From Diphasiastrum complanatum (lineage: Eukaryota; Streptophyta; Lycopodiopsida; Lycopodiales; Lycopodiaceae), in the NCBI GenBank assembly GCA_029204225.1, contig CM055102.1:7280994-7344993 (forward strand): a stretch of 64,000 nucleotides of DNA. Direction: 5' to 3'. Made by a program: the position numbers and the translations under genes. Below the pieces are notes generated by a model that saw only the letters and a list, made by a program, of their open reading frames with translations, was not told the origin of the DNA and searched no databases. Shown piece by piece: positions 49,577 to 60,146 of this stretch (the stretch's first letter is position 1; every line of letters begins with the position of its first letter).

Positions 49577-50580
49577 CTAATTAACCTCTCCAATCCGGCT
49601 TAAGGCATTCGTGACACTATTAGAAGTACCCTTCCGGTACTCAATGTCATAATGAAATTCTTGGAGCATTTCCGACCATCTGGCCTTACGACCCCTAAGG
49701 TCGACCGCATCGTTAATATACTTTAACACTTGATGGTCAGTAACTATGGTAAACTGGGAGCCATACAAATAATGTCTCCACACTTTCGGGGCATGAATAA
49801 CAACAAAAAGCTCCTTGTCGTAAGTGGAATACCGCCTTTGAGCAGAATCTAACTTCTTGCTTTCAAAAGCAACCGGCCTACCATCCTGATATAGGACTGC
49901 ACCTATAGCATAGTCACTGGCATCCGTCTCAAGTACATACGGCTTGTTAGGATCCACTATGTGTAAAATAGGTGTTGTAGTTACACAGTATTTAAGGTTC
50001 TGAAGACTTTGATTCAACTTTTCAGTCCAAGTAACTGGAGGAATAAACTTATTGTGCTGACTAACTCTCTTTGCCTCTTTGAGGACATTTGTTAGGCTAA
50101 TGCAATTAATGCATAACGCAAGATAAATCTATGAAAAAATCCTGTAAAGCCCAAAAAGGACTTAGCCTCTCGGATGGTTTTAGGAGTTGGCCATTCACAA
50201 CCCTGTCAGACTTTATTTGGGTCAATTTCCATCCCATGGTCCAAAATAACGAGACCGAGATAAAGTAATCTTTTCTGGAAGAAAACACATTTGGACTCCT
50301 TGTCAAAAAGCTTATCTTGTCTAAGTAACTTTAAGATAGTCCTGAGATGCTCCTCATGCTCCTCCAAAGTCTTACTATAGATTAGAATATCATCTAAGTA
50401 AACGATCACGAACTTTCCCAGATATGGACGAAGAAGATCATTCATCATCTGCTGGAAATTCGTTGGAGCATTAGTCAAGCCAAATGGTAAAACCAGAAAC
50501 TCCTAATGGCCATACCTAGTTCTAAGCCCAGTTTTTTCAGCATCCTCAGTTTTTATGCAAATTTGATGATACCCTGTATA
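49577..50580 (-). pseudogene. Chromovirus RT (C-terminal half) and RNase H
   Basis: The RT resumes at about 50,576 with GYHQICIKTEDAEKTGLRTR, FGLTNAPTNFQQMMNDLL and the catalytic box FVIVYLDDILIYSKT (50,206-50,478). RNase H follows: LETDASDYAIGAVLYQDGRP, YSTYDKELFVVIHAPKVWRH, TIVTDHQVLKYI and NSVTNALSRIGE (49,577-50,017). A stop and a frameshift lie between. Confidence 0.85.
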
Positions 50581-50935
50581 AGGGAAAGCTCCTCAAGATC
50601 CTGCTTACAAAACAAACACAATGGAGAAACCATCCAACCAAGTAGAAGCAACCAATCAACTCTAGACATGCAAGGTCACATAGAGTCATCCAGAATAGAG
50701 TCTCTATGCATGGATCCTCTATTCATAAAATTGCTATTGATGACTCTACACATGCATACACTGTTCCAAACCTTGTACTAACTCCATTTAGTGTCTTATG
50801 GGCCTCACAAGGATATTAGTTACTTTCAGGTCACGTCCAGTATGACGTGGCATAACTAATAGCTTGTTTCACTAGAGTACCGTGTATCCAAGACTAGGAG
50901 TATATTGAATCCTATGTACTGGTCATGGACATGAC
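50577..50935. mobile_element. 359-bp insertion in the chromovirus RT, flanked by ACCCTG
   Basis: The conserved RT segment KMDLRSG-YHQI is interrupted: MDLRSG is read down to 50,937, and YHQIC resumes at 50,574. ACCCTG occurs at 50,571-50,576 and 50,936-50,941, as a target duplication would. The insert has no coding potential. It contains a nested inverted repeat (AGAGTCATC ... GATGACTCT enclosing AATAGAG ... CTCTATT, about 50,680-50,745). I cannot assign a class. Confidence 0.7.
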
Positions 50936-51590
50936 ACCCTGATCTCAAATCCATTTTGGTGAAGTACTTTGCACCATGTAATCGATCAACCAGTTCATCC
51001 ATTCGCGGCAAGGGATAACGGTTTTTAATCATTAACCTATTTGATTTTTTAAAGTCCTGCTTTAGGTTATTAGACATTAATTCCATTTGGAGATTGTAAA
51101 ATTGCAAATTACATTCTTCATGATAAGTGAAATCTTTCAACCAACATAAGTAACAATTACAATCCACAACATCCATACATTTAACAGTTTCTAGAGCAGA
51201 AAGCATATACGGAGAAGAAATATCAACATTTACATTCAATTCTATGAGTGAGCCATTATGCAAGAACAACAAACTATGAGTTACATAGTTTTTCTTCATA
51301 GACTCGTTCCTCTCATAGAACCACTCCTTACCAAGCATAACATCTACCCTATCTAGATTCATAATGTGAAAGTCTAATTTATCCTTATAGGCTTGTATTT
51401 GAATTGGTAGATGTGGGACTATCCGGTCCCAAACTTGGCTTTCCGCTCCCGTTGCCAACTTCACTGTGTAACGGTGGTCACGTTGCCTTGTTTCCACCCT
51501 TAGCTTCTGCAAAATTAGCGTTAATAAAATTATGTGTGGAACCATCATCAAATAAAATTGTTACGGCTTGGCCACCCACAACCCCCTTCA
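50936..51590 (-). pseudogene. Chromovirus protease and start of RT, with internal deletion
   Basis: Protease: VTILFDDGSTHNFIN near 51,550-51,580 (D-D-G in place of the common D-S-G), then VMLGKEWFYER (51,300-51,340). The frame passes directly from LMSNNLKQDFKKSNRLMIKN to RYPLPRMDELVDRLHGAKYF and TKMDLRSG, lacking the usual RT N-terminal block (SPVLLVKKKDGSWR-type), so an in-frame deletion has removed it. Confidence 0.75.
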
Positions 51591-51591
51591 T

Positions 51592-52322
51592 TCAAATGAG
51601 GTCGTGAGGACCAAAAACAGCAGTATTGAAACAACAATCCTCACAACCCTTTACGTCGAGCCCGACACCAAACTCAGGCTTGGCCACTATACGAGTATCA
51701 TCGTATATCCTGGGGAAGCGAACAGCACCCTCAAGGGTAAAAGGCTGGTTCCTCCTGACCTCTAGCTGATTGTCTCTTGGCAACCCAAGAATAAAATGCA
51801 ACTTTACTAAAAGAAAGTCTATTCGCTGAAAAATGAAAATAAACCTCTTGAAATTCTTGTAAATACTGATTCGTTGTATATTGACGATAAAATTCAAAAT
51901 CATCCAAAATGGGAAGGAAGGCCACCTTAAAGGCCTTACAAAGATCTTCAAATCTTGCCACCACGTAAACGTTTCACCTCGCAGGTACATGCCGGCTAGA
52001 TTGATCTTGTTGTCATCGGATGAATTGTGCATGGAAAAGTGCAAATTCCATCGATCGATCACGACAAAACCACCTCCAGGGTTCTATCCTTCTTTTCCCC
52101 AACAAAAATCTCAGGGGTGAACAAGGATTGATGCAATAGCTACCTTAATTGCGTCAATTTCTTCAAGTCATGTTGATCCCAAGAATGTTTCGATTGCAAA
52201 TCAACAATCTGTTGCTGTAGATTGTTAATTGCAAGCAACAAAGATTCGGAATCCATAGTAGAGGTTGATGTTGTAAACTCATGAGTAGGAGACATAGGCT
52301 GTGTGGTAGGATTAGGATCCAT
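51592..52322 (-). pseudogene. Chromovirus Gag
   Basis: N-terminal frame 52140-52322 (MDPNPTTQPMSPTHEF, then a coiled-coil-like LLLAINNLQQQIVDLQSK), followed after a shift by 51592-52062 with KINLAGMYLRGETFTWWQDL (Gag core), a capsid-like stretch, and GLPRDNQLEVRRNQPFTLEG. No clear zinc knuckle; a Cys cluster CEDCCFN near 51,640 may be its remnant. Confidence 0.75.
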
Positions 52323-53020
52323 ATCTCAAGAGCAAGAGAAAGAGATCGAAAGCAACTCAAGGAAGGTAGATACAAGTCTAATCTTGTTGGCTCTTCACAA
52401 TCCAAATGGTATTGTCCATTTTGCTGGCATAAGGAAAGAGAGCAAGGAGAAGGATGCACCACCACCTCCACCTCTTCTTCTCATGAACATTAGCATAGGA
52501 GAGGCATGCCTCTCTCTCCATGCTTGATCCCCACCTACCATGTGGCCTTTCTTTGCCACCTTGGCCTCCACACAAGCATGCTGGCCACCTACCAACTTTC
52601 CTGCCAGCTGGCGGCCAGGCTTCACCCCCCCCCTCCCCTTTCTCTCTACGCTGGCTTGCTGGCTTTTCCTTCCCGACGGACTACCGCAGGTTAGAAGGCC
52701 ATCGTTGGAGTCCCGCTGGTTTTTTTCAACTTCTTCGTTTGGGGGGTCCACGAAATTGTTGTCCACCCCTTTCAAACTGAGTTGAACTACTGCACGCTAC
52801 AGCCTGCCACCTGTCCGGACTTGGATTGTGCCACGTGGCAGGGTTCCGCTGGGCCAAAAACTGTTTTTTCTTCTTTTAAATAAAAAACTTGAAAAACAGC
52901 AACTAGAAGGAACCGAAACGTGGATAAAAAACACATTTCACAGCCTTTAAAAAATATCGTCAAGAGATCAAAAACTTACAAGAAAACAACTTTGGATCAA
53001 CACACCTGCTTTCGACATGA

Positions 53021-53036
53021 GGTGGCTCTGATACCA
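53021..53036 (-). other. Primer-binding site of the chromovirus
   Basis: Minus strand TGGTATCAGAGCCACC, two bases from the LTR end; initiator Met-tRNA type. Confidence 0.9.
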
Positions 53037-53038
53037 TA

Positions 53039-53479
53039 TGTTAGACTCTCACTTACTACAAACCTCCAGGTGCCAGTTAACCACAAGAGACCGAACAATT
53101 CACATTCCACCCCACCATAGGACCTAATCCGGGTCCACCCCTCCGTGCTCTGGCCTGTGACCGTATCAAGCAAGATCCGACCTCCATCCTAGACAGTGTC
53201 CCATACCACTGCCTAGGCTCTCAGCCATCTCCCGCCTCAAGCTAGCACTCATCCTGGCCGTGCACACGCTCTCCATCCACCTCCTCCTAGGTAGATAGAA
53301 TGGATGGCAAATGAATCTTCCTCCCCTTGTATACCTCCAAGGTGCAAGCCATGCGCATGCCCTAGATCATGACACGTGGCAACCATGTAGGTTCACGAGT
53401 CACCGATCAAGTCAACAGGCCCAGTCATCGTCTAGTCTCAAGTTTGGGTTTGGGACCCAAGGGAGTTGGGTCCCTACCA
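53039..53479 (-). repeat. 5' LTR of the chromovirus
   Basis: Plus strand TGTTAGACTC to GTCCCTACCA; pairs with 47,651-48,101. Confidence 0.92.
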
Positions 53480-54388
53480 AAAGACCAATCCAAGTGAAGC
53501 ATGGTGGATTGATAGTGGGGCAAGCTCCCACATGACATTTCAAAAGGACTACTTCTCCACTCTACTCTCTTATGATGTTAAAACGTTCATTTTTACAACT
53601 AGTGATCAATAAATGGTGTAGGTACTATTCCATTGTACTTGGGATCATCCAAAATGATGAATCTTAAAAATGTCCTTTATGTACCAACTATCACTAAGAA
53701 TTTGTTGAGTGTTGTCCAAGTAATGGATAGTGGCCTTGATGTACAATTTAAGCATGGAGTTTGTTCCATTTTTAAGAATGATGATTGCATAGCTAAAGGA
53801 TTTAAACAAGGTAGATTGTTTGAATTATTAATAATTTGGCAATGGAGAGTGTCAACATGGCAAAGGAGGAAATCACCAAGGTGGAGTTATGGCACAAAAG
53901 GTTGGGCCACCCCAACTTCAAAGCTATGGAATCCATGTGTGCAACGGAAGTTGCACTCGGCCTCCCCAAGGATTTGTCAAGATGTGGCAAGCATTGTGAG
54001 GCTTGTAGCCTCTCAAAGGTTCATAAGCTTTCATTCTCAATATCTACTACAAGATCAAACACTCCTCTTGAAATCATACATTCAGATGTGCATAGCTTCT
54101 CTCAAGAATCTAATGGTGGTGCTAAGTACTATGTAACCCTCATTGATGATCATTTAATATGTGCTTGGATTTACCTCTTGTCTTGTAAAAGTTTGGTGTT
54201 TTATTCATTGTAAAGTTCAAAACTCTAGCTGAAAATCAACTTAATACCAAGATCAAGGTATTGAGAAGTGACAATGGAGGAGAATATATCTCCAATAAGT
54301 TAATAGAATTTTGTAATTCTAATGGCATTAAGAGGGAGTTATCTTGTCCTTATACCCCTCAACAAAATGGAGTGGCCGAGAGGAAAGT

Positions 54389-54462
54389 GATTCCTACTTT
54401 ATAGGACCTAAATCCTAAATTTATGGATAAAATTGACCAACTAGCCACCTACTTGGCAAGAT
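54389..54462 (+). repeat. LTR-derived segment closing element O
   Basis: GATTCCTACTTTATAGGACC through CCTACTTGGCAAG matches 40,662-40,737. It is joined directly to the integrase motif of element O, marking a deletion of RT, RNase H and most of the 3' LTR. Confidence 0.7.
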
Positions 54463-54696
54463 TCAAGGTTAGTCCAGCCACTCCTAATAAATGACACAGT
54501 ACCCCATGCCAAAGCTAAGCACGACTCTTTGAGGTCCAATGCCAACTAATTACAGTTTATTTACAATTTATGTACAAAGGTCACCACAGGCCAGTGACTT
54601 AGCCATTTCAGTAATTACAATAATTAGAAAACGTACATGTATCTCTGACAACTGTAAATAACCGAGACAGGGAGTAAAGGCTCTAACAATATCAGA

Positions 54697-54814
54697 GATG
54701 GAGGACGTGACAGTAACGGATATGGTGGTGGCGATCCATTGTGGTCCAAGGGAAACTATGAAATCGAGTTGGTCCTGGTGATGGCCCTAGTTGCTGGCCG
54801 TGGTGGTCGCTAAT
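54697..54814 (+). CDS. Possible Gly/Arg-rich terminal exon
   Basis: After an acceptor-like AATATCAG the frame reads DGGRDSNGYGGGDP, WSKGNYE and, after an apparently shifted stretch, VAGRGGR-stop. RGG-rich C-termini are common in plant RNA-binding proteins and DEAD-box helicases. The middle (IELVLVMAL) is out of character, suggesting a one-base lesion, so it may be a pseudoexon. No other exon of the gene was found. Confidence 0.25.
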
Positions 54815-54955
54815 CAAATAGCTGTAATTTTTTATAAAAAAATCGAGATTACCTTGACAAAAGAATCTGCTTGAACTGTATGTTTTCCAGTGTCCCTCAA
54901 TGCATTTGCATCCCTCAATATATTATCAAGAAGGAAGATCGCGAAGAAGGAAGAT

Positions 54956-55092
54956 CATGGCCAGCAGTTTGATGCCTAGTTTTTTTTGTTTAAAAAAAAA
55001 ACGTTCCGACCCAGTACGTTCCGGAAGGCACTATACGGAACGTACAGTACAGTCCGTTCTGGCCCAAAAGGGTCGGAACGGGTTTCTAAGGC
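54956..55092 (+). repeat. GC-rich self-complementary repeat, copy 1
   Basis: Starts CATGGCCAGCAG, contains CGACCCAGTACG, several GGAACG/CGTTCC inverted pieces, and ends GGGTTTCTAAGGC. Shares these blocks in the same order with 59,196-59,324. Confidence 0.65.
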
Positions 55093-56285
55093 CCAAGCAA
55101 TCCACATCCATTTTGCCAAATAAGATTTGCAGATAGCTATAGATAAGGGTATTTAAAGCCTTTACTTTCTCATTCAATAGTAACAATCCCTTGAAAAGCA
55201 TTGGTAACATAAGGTCTTCATCTTCAACTTTGATTGTTGAGCTTTTTGAAACTGTAGCATGCAAACCTGTGGTTGAATGTCTAATGTTAACGCTAAACTA
55301 TTTTGTAAATCTGATTGAAATATGTGGCTCATACTTGATTGGCAACCTCACTCCTTTCCCCCTCCACTATCGTAAACAAGCCCCCTTCCCCCCAATATTT
55401 ATTTGTGGTAGCCTTGGAGCCTTTATCATTGCTCTCCACTCTACACAAACTATTTGTAGAATTCACCCCATCCCCACTATCTCAATCCCATGACATCATG
55501 ATCTTCACCCATCCAGATCTTTTACACAATTTATTTGAAATGGTAAACAAAAGCTTGCTGAATCTGTCCTGCCCCCGCTTATGGGGTGAATTCTCTTCTT
55601 TTTCCCGATAGCTCACATATCTTTCTTGGACCAACCATGGAAGCAATCCTCGTAGAATTTCTGGTCTCCTTTGCTTCTCGCCCCCTCCCTACTGCTCCCC
55701 ACAATAATGTTTTCAACTTTTTGCTATCCTCTCGTCCCTTCAAATTTGAACTTTGAGGTTTGTCCCATCTTCGAAAACCTTGCTTCCATCCTCATCTTTA
55801 ATCCAAAAGTATGAGTGAAATGCTTTTCCAGCCATCCCTACATATGAGAATATATGGTTCAAAAGAATCATCACTGTGCAGGGCTAAAAGTATTCTCTCT
55901 AAATCCTCCTCTCTAATTAGGAAAAGGATATTAAACCTTCCCTACTGTCATGCTTTCAACTCTCACACACAAGAAGGTCTCTCTTTTTCAGATCATTTTC
56001 CCTATCCTTTGCACCACACCGCTATATACCAACTTGTGCACCATAGACATATGGAAACCACCTCGCAATGCCCTTAATCTCACCTACCAAAACCCTTACA
56101 AGGACTCACTTTACCAAAATGCACACACTTTACTCCTCGGGCAATATGGAAATATGGAAAAACAGATTCATAACATCCACAAAATACCCCAAACAGAACA
56201 TTCTGGACAAAACATAGAACGCTTTATTATCCTCCTCCAGAAATTTCTCTTAAGACTAGGTGGTTTTTTGTTGAAGATTAGTCTT
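55093..56285. other. Low-copy DNA without a recognised gene
   Basis: Several medium plus-strand frames (55,191-55,493; 55,811-56,077; 55,950-56,345) lack family features. They may belong to the decayed LINE suggested by the next entry. Confidence 0.3.
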
Positions 56286-56375
56286 GCCCGTTCTACATCC
56301 GAGAAACTGAAACAATCTCTCACTTGCTCTACAATTAACCTCTAGCCCTTTGGATTATTCTCTGAGGGTGGGTTC
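56286..56375 (+). pseudogene. Possible LINE remnant (zf-RVT-like motif)
   Basis: One frame reads CPFYIRETETISHLLYN, a stop, then PLALWIILW. This resembles the Cys-rich zf-RVT segment at the 3' end of plant LINE RTs (CPxC...ET..HLxxxC), with two Cys positions lost. No RT motif could be identified upstream, so the call is tentative. Confidence 0.3.
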
Positions 56376-57081
56376 ACTATGTTCAAGTCTCCTCTTTCAA
56401 TATAAGTGTACTCCTACACGACAACCATCTTGTAAAACACAATGGCTCCCTTTTTTGGTTGTTGGGCATGATAAACATTTTATTGGACATTTGGAATTCT
56501 AGCAAAAAGAGAGTTTGCATTGGAGATCCGAGAAAGCACGTTGATACCTATTTTTGGTAGTATCGAAAATGTTGAAGCACATTTTTGATATCCTAGTAAT
56601 AACCATGACTTTTGAGGGCCTCTATGCATGGTGCCTCCCACCTGCACTTAAGGAGCTATCCCAGGGGACTTCCCACCCGAAACAGAATATAGAAGCTCCT
56701 CTTTTTTAACGCAATCATTGGAAAACTAGCATGAAGGACAAAATGTCTTCCCTTCCTTTCCATGTCATCCTCCCTCACCCATAGAGTTCACCTCCCCTCT
56801 TTCCCTCATTGTTGCCGCCTTGTCTTGTCCTCTGATTTTAATGGTCTTCATCACTCACCTCTTGAAGTATGTGTGGGGCTTTCAAACCCCTTCAAAAAAG
56901 GTTGTTATCAGAAAACCAGTCTCAGCTTCGACTTCATAGTGTCAGCAGAGCAAGTTGCACCAAAGAGTTTAGGGTAAAAGATCTTTTGCAGATGTCATTG
57001 GAGGTTTTAGAACCATTGGATATAACTCCTCATTTTACTGTTTTTGGGCTGTTTATGATAATTTGAACTGTAAAGAAAAGG

Positions 57082-57528
57082 AACTTTCCAATTACCCAAC
57101 ACTGTCCAAGTGAAATAAAGTCACATTACAAGCAGCAATTTTCAACTTTGAACTTGTTGCAAATCCATTTGAGGCAAAATTCCTTGGAAAACGTATTGCT
57201 CCTTATTGATGACAAAAACTAAATTATGATTTTTCAGAACATAGTAAATAATCTAGCCTTCAGTAAAAATATCTTATGTACCAATGACATGGTTTTTGTT
57301 ACATCATTCGATCTTTGTTGTGCCAATATATCTTTTAAATCTAAAACTTTCCAATTACCCAACAATGTCTAAGTGAAACAAAGTCACATAGACCATTTTC
57401 AACTTTGAGCTTGGTGCAAATCCATTTGAGGCAGAATTCCTAGTCTTCAGCAAAAATATCTTATGTACCAATGGCATGGTTTTCATTACATCATTCGATC
57501 TTTGTTTTGCCAATATATCTTTCAAATT
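57082..57528 (+). repeat. Tandem duplication, 259 and 184 bp
   Basis: AACTTTCCAATTACCCAACA starts at 57,082 and at 57,345; both copies end in GCCAATATATCTTT followed by AAAT or CAAAT. The second copy lacks about 75 bp from the middle. Confidence 0.8.
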
Positions 57529-59107
57529 GGCTTGGAATATTGCAACATGACCATGGCACAGGCTCATATTGATTGGAAACTTCCCAAGTCACTTCAAAAC
57601 TAGCAATAAAGAGTAATATAGTAACATGATGCCCACTGGACTTTACTTTTTGCAAATGCATGTGAGCTGCTTTTTCTAAACACATTCTTCGAGTTTGATG
57701 AGCCGAATGAAAAATTATTCAAAAAGGTATAGTAGATCATCTAGATTTTAAAAACATTTTATATGAACAAGATAGACTAACCTAAACTTCAAGTAATTCA
57801 ACTTCAAAGAAACCATTATGCAAAGGTGATATAAAAATTTCCAAAGAGACATGAGTTGGCTCTTATATGCCAATGTTATTATTAGTCAACTTGCACATGA
57901 ATAGACAAGATATTCAAATGTGAGGACTTTAAAGGCAAACTGAAACTGTTTCAATGACAGATTTTGTAAAAAGTTTGCTACTAGACAGGGAATGAATAAA
58001 ATCTTCAAAGATGAAGCTAGCTTGGTTTGCAATCTTTCACCTGCTCATTGGTTGTCACTTGAAGGAATGGAAGTGTACAAAGATATTGGAATGGACTCCG
58101 GAGCTACACTTGGACAAAATAACAAGACAATATGCTTATCTTTCCTGATAGGGCTCCTTGCCCAGCCACTAATAAACAGTGGCATACATTTGGATATGCT
58201 ATTTCATTTGTCATTTGGACTGTTAAAAATAGCATTATCTTTTAAGGTCCAAATTTCTTCTGGTAGATCTTTGCTAATCAAGGTTGTCAATGACTCTAAG
58301 CAGATTGGCCTATTCTTTGCACTTCAAGGAGCAGGCAACTTCAAGGACCCTAAACTGGGCTCAATGGGAGATCTCAGCTGGCTCCTTTAGTTGCCCGTTC
58401 CGGAACGCGGAATGGGCCCTTGATAAAAAAATAAAATAAAAAACGTATTTTTTTTACAAAGGGTAATCTGTTAATTATCACTTCCATAAAGTAGAGGAAC
58501 TGCTACGCAGTGCTCATTTCCACAACGCGATTATTTCTTTGCAACTGCACTACAAAGAAAAAAGAACATGTTGTTTTGTTTTCAAAAGGTATTCTCCCTA
58601 TTTGACCAATAGTTTGATCAAAAAAAAGTTGTTACGACTGCCAAGGAAAGTTTTCTTCCTCATTCCCCCCTAATACAGAGAGGAACCGCTATTTTCTCAT
58701 CGTCACTGCTCCATCCCTGTGCCTCTCTTTGGCTCTAGTTTCAATAGATTTTATATTATGTTCACACATATCTTAAGCAGCAACTCAACAGCATGTACTT
58801 CACCCCTCTTCTCATCAACGAGCCAACATAAAGCACCTGATGCTCTAATCTAGTACCTTCCCACAACCTTACAGATGCTGAAGCTAAGCTTCAAGATGCA
58901 TTTGCCAGAAGATGATGGCACACCAACATCCTTTGGATAAGCCAAAACTCAAAAGCTACACAGGAGAGATCAGAAAATCGAGTGACCATCAAAGACAAAA
59001 ATGCTAGGAGAAGCAAAAGCCTTCTGTAAGCAAGCTCCTGATTAACAAAACCATAGCATATGGATGGGAAACAAGAGTGTCTAAAACTCGTGCCCATCGT
59101 TTCTATC

Positions 59108-59110
<3 letters not shown>
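57529..59110. other. No gene recognised
   Basis: A plus-strand frame of 132 codons at 57,992-58,390 has no family features that I know. It ends beside a GC-rich CCGTTCCGGAACGCGG piece (58,388-58,404) followed by an A-rich run. Confidence 0.3.

Positions 59111-59180
<70 letters not shown>
59111..59180 (+). repeat. (GA)35 microsatellite
   Basis: Uninterrupted GA dinucleotides, 70 bp. Confidence 0.95.
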
Positions 59181-59181
<1 letters not shown>

Positions 59182-59195
59182 GAAAAGGCAGAAGT

Positions 59196-59324
59196 CATGG
59201 GCCAGCAGGGTCGTATATCAATTTCTTTTAATTTACACTAACTCGTCCCGACCCAGTACGGAACATACGGAACGGAACATTCCTACCCTTTTTGCTCGGA
59301 ATGGGCTTCTAAGGCTGGCTCCAT
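59196..59324 (+). repeat. GC-rich self-complementary repeat, copy 2
   Basis: CATGGGCCAGCAG, then CGACCCAGTACGGAAC, CGGAACGGAAC, and CGGAATGGGCTTCTAAGGC, ending GGCTGGCTCCAT. The outer ends (CATGGGCCAGC / ATGGAGCCAGC on the opposite strand) are roughly inverted, as in a MITE. Confidence 0.65.
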
Positions 59325-59954
59325 AAATCTTTTTTCCTCCTCTAATGTCAGATTAGCTGCTCGCATTGGACAATGGAAATATGTGTTCTGTCAGCTATGT
59401 AATACTTCGAGTTTACCATAGGGAAAAATAGACAATTATAGTACGGTAGGATATTTTTACTTTCAATGAGGACTTTTAATCCTAAATTGGAGCTGATGAC
59501 ATAGTAGTGGTACATTGTTTTCTTTCTTTGAGTCTATCAAACATGCAAAAGTCTTTTCACAGAAGAAAGTAGGTTAATCTGATTCATAGCATATCACTAG
59601 GACCATTGATTATTTAGACACTCACACTCCATTCAGCCCAAGAAGAAATAAATGAAGTACCTTTCTTACTAGAATTCTACACATGTTACGTTTGAGTTAG
59701 CTTAAGCATGAAAAGAAAGAAAGAAACAAGGCCAAAATATCATAGCTAAGAATACTATATATACATATTACATACCATTGACTCAAAATTGAAACCTTAA
59801 AGCCATTCAAAAGAGCATACAACATTATTTAAAAAATGTTTCCTCTGAGAAGCACTCTCAAATCAAACAACATGCTTTGAGAGTACAAAACTTAAAAATA
59901 CAACCCCACTAAGCAAGTATTGGGTCAAACCTGAACATTTGTTTGTGTTGCCAA

Positions 59955-60037
59955 TCATCCAACATAGCTAGTCTCCTTTCGCATCATTTGAGCAAACTCA
60001 TTATAATCAATGCAGCCGTCCTTTAATGAACAAGCTT
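59955..60037 (-). CDS. Last exon of a CDPK-like kinase (EF-hand 4)
   Basis: The minus strand reads ACSLKDGCIDYNEFAQMMRK then ETSYVG and TGA (59,955). DG-x-IDYNEF-x-x-MMRK is the hallmark end of plant calcium-dependent protein kinases, whose fourth EF-hand closes the calmodulin-like domain. In the loop, position 5 (Asp), 6 (Gly), 9 (Asp) and 12 (Glu) are present, but positions 1 and 3 are Cys and Leu unless the exon starts later (after AAAG at 60,021), as the last CDPK intron often splits this loop. Acceptor candidates: CAG at 60,038-60,040 or AAG at 60,021-60,023. No upstream exon was found in the window; the preceding intron holds hAT-type elements and perhaps the gypsy pol. Could be a pseudogene fragment. 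Confidence 0.55.
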
Positions 60038-60146
60038 CTGTTAATGATTGTATCACCACTTGCAATATAAAAAATTCAAAGAAACAAACAAATTAATAGG
60101 GAAAATATTGCAATGTAACAGAGTGTGAAAATATAGCTCAACATAT

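Larger units (their letters stand above)
47651..53479 (-). mobile_element. Gypsy chromovirus, full length, TSD AAAGA
   Basis: A 5.83-kb minus-strand element with LTRs at both ends (451 and 441 bp), primer-binding site, gag, protease, RT, RNase H, integrase and a C-terminal chromodomain-like segment, and a polypurine tract. AAAGA lies at 47,646-47,650 and 53,480-53,484. It split element O between nucleocapsid and protease. The coding region is decayed and the RT is interrupted by a further insert. Confidence 0.92.
41196..54386 (+). mobile_element. Old copia element O, split by two younger elements
   Basis: The internal region is recoverable in three parts. 41,196-41,992: leader and Gag (YLVVLNGLGDEFTNMIQ; HTKARMNSLSL). 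47,355-47,650: Gag continues QDGDEKANFSFKGKKK to the knuckle CFFCGKKGHFASEC. 53,480-54,386: protease WWIDSGASSHMTFQKDYF, NLKNVLYVPTITKNLLSV, pre-integrase LWHKRLGHPNFKAME, integrase IIHSDVHS and [12 protein letters not shown], ending QQNGVAERK. There it joins LTR-like sequence, so RT and RNase H were deleted. The insertions are a copia element (TSD GTCAT) and a gypsy chromovirus (TSD AAAGA). Confidence 0.85.

Noticed and set aside
52395-52785. Frames on both strands at 52.4-52.8 kb suggesting a host gene
   Set aside because: The stretch lies between the chromovirus primer-binding site and its gag start, so it is leader; frames are short and overlap on both strands.
59060-59326. Arg-Glu repeat protein
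   Set aside because: Translation of the (GA)35 microsatellite running into the GC-rich repeat.
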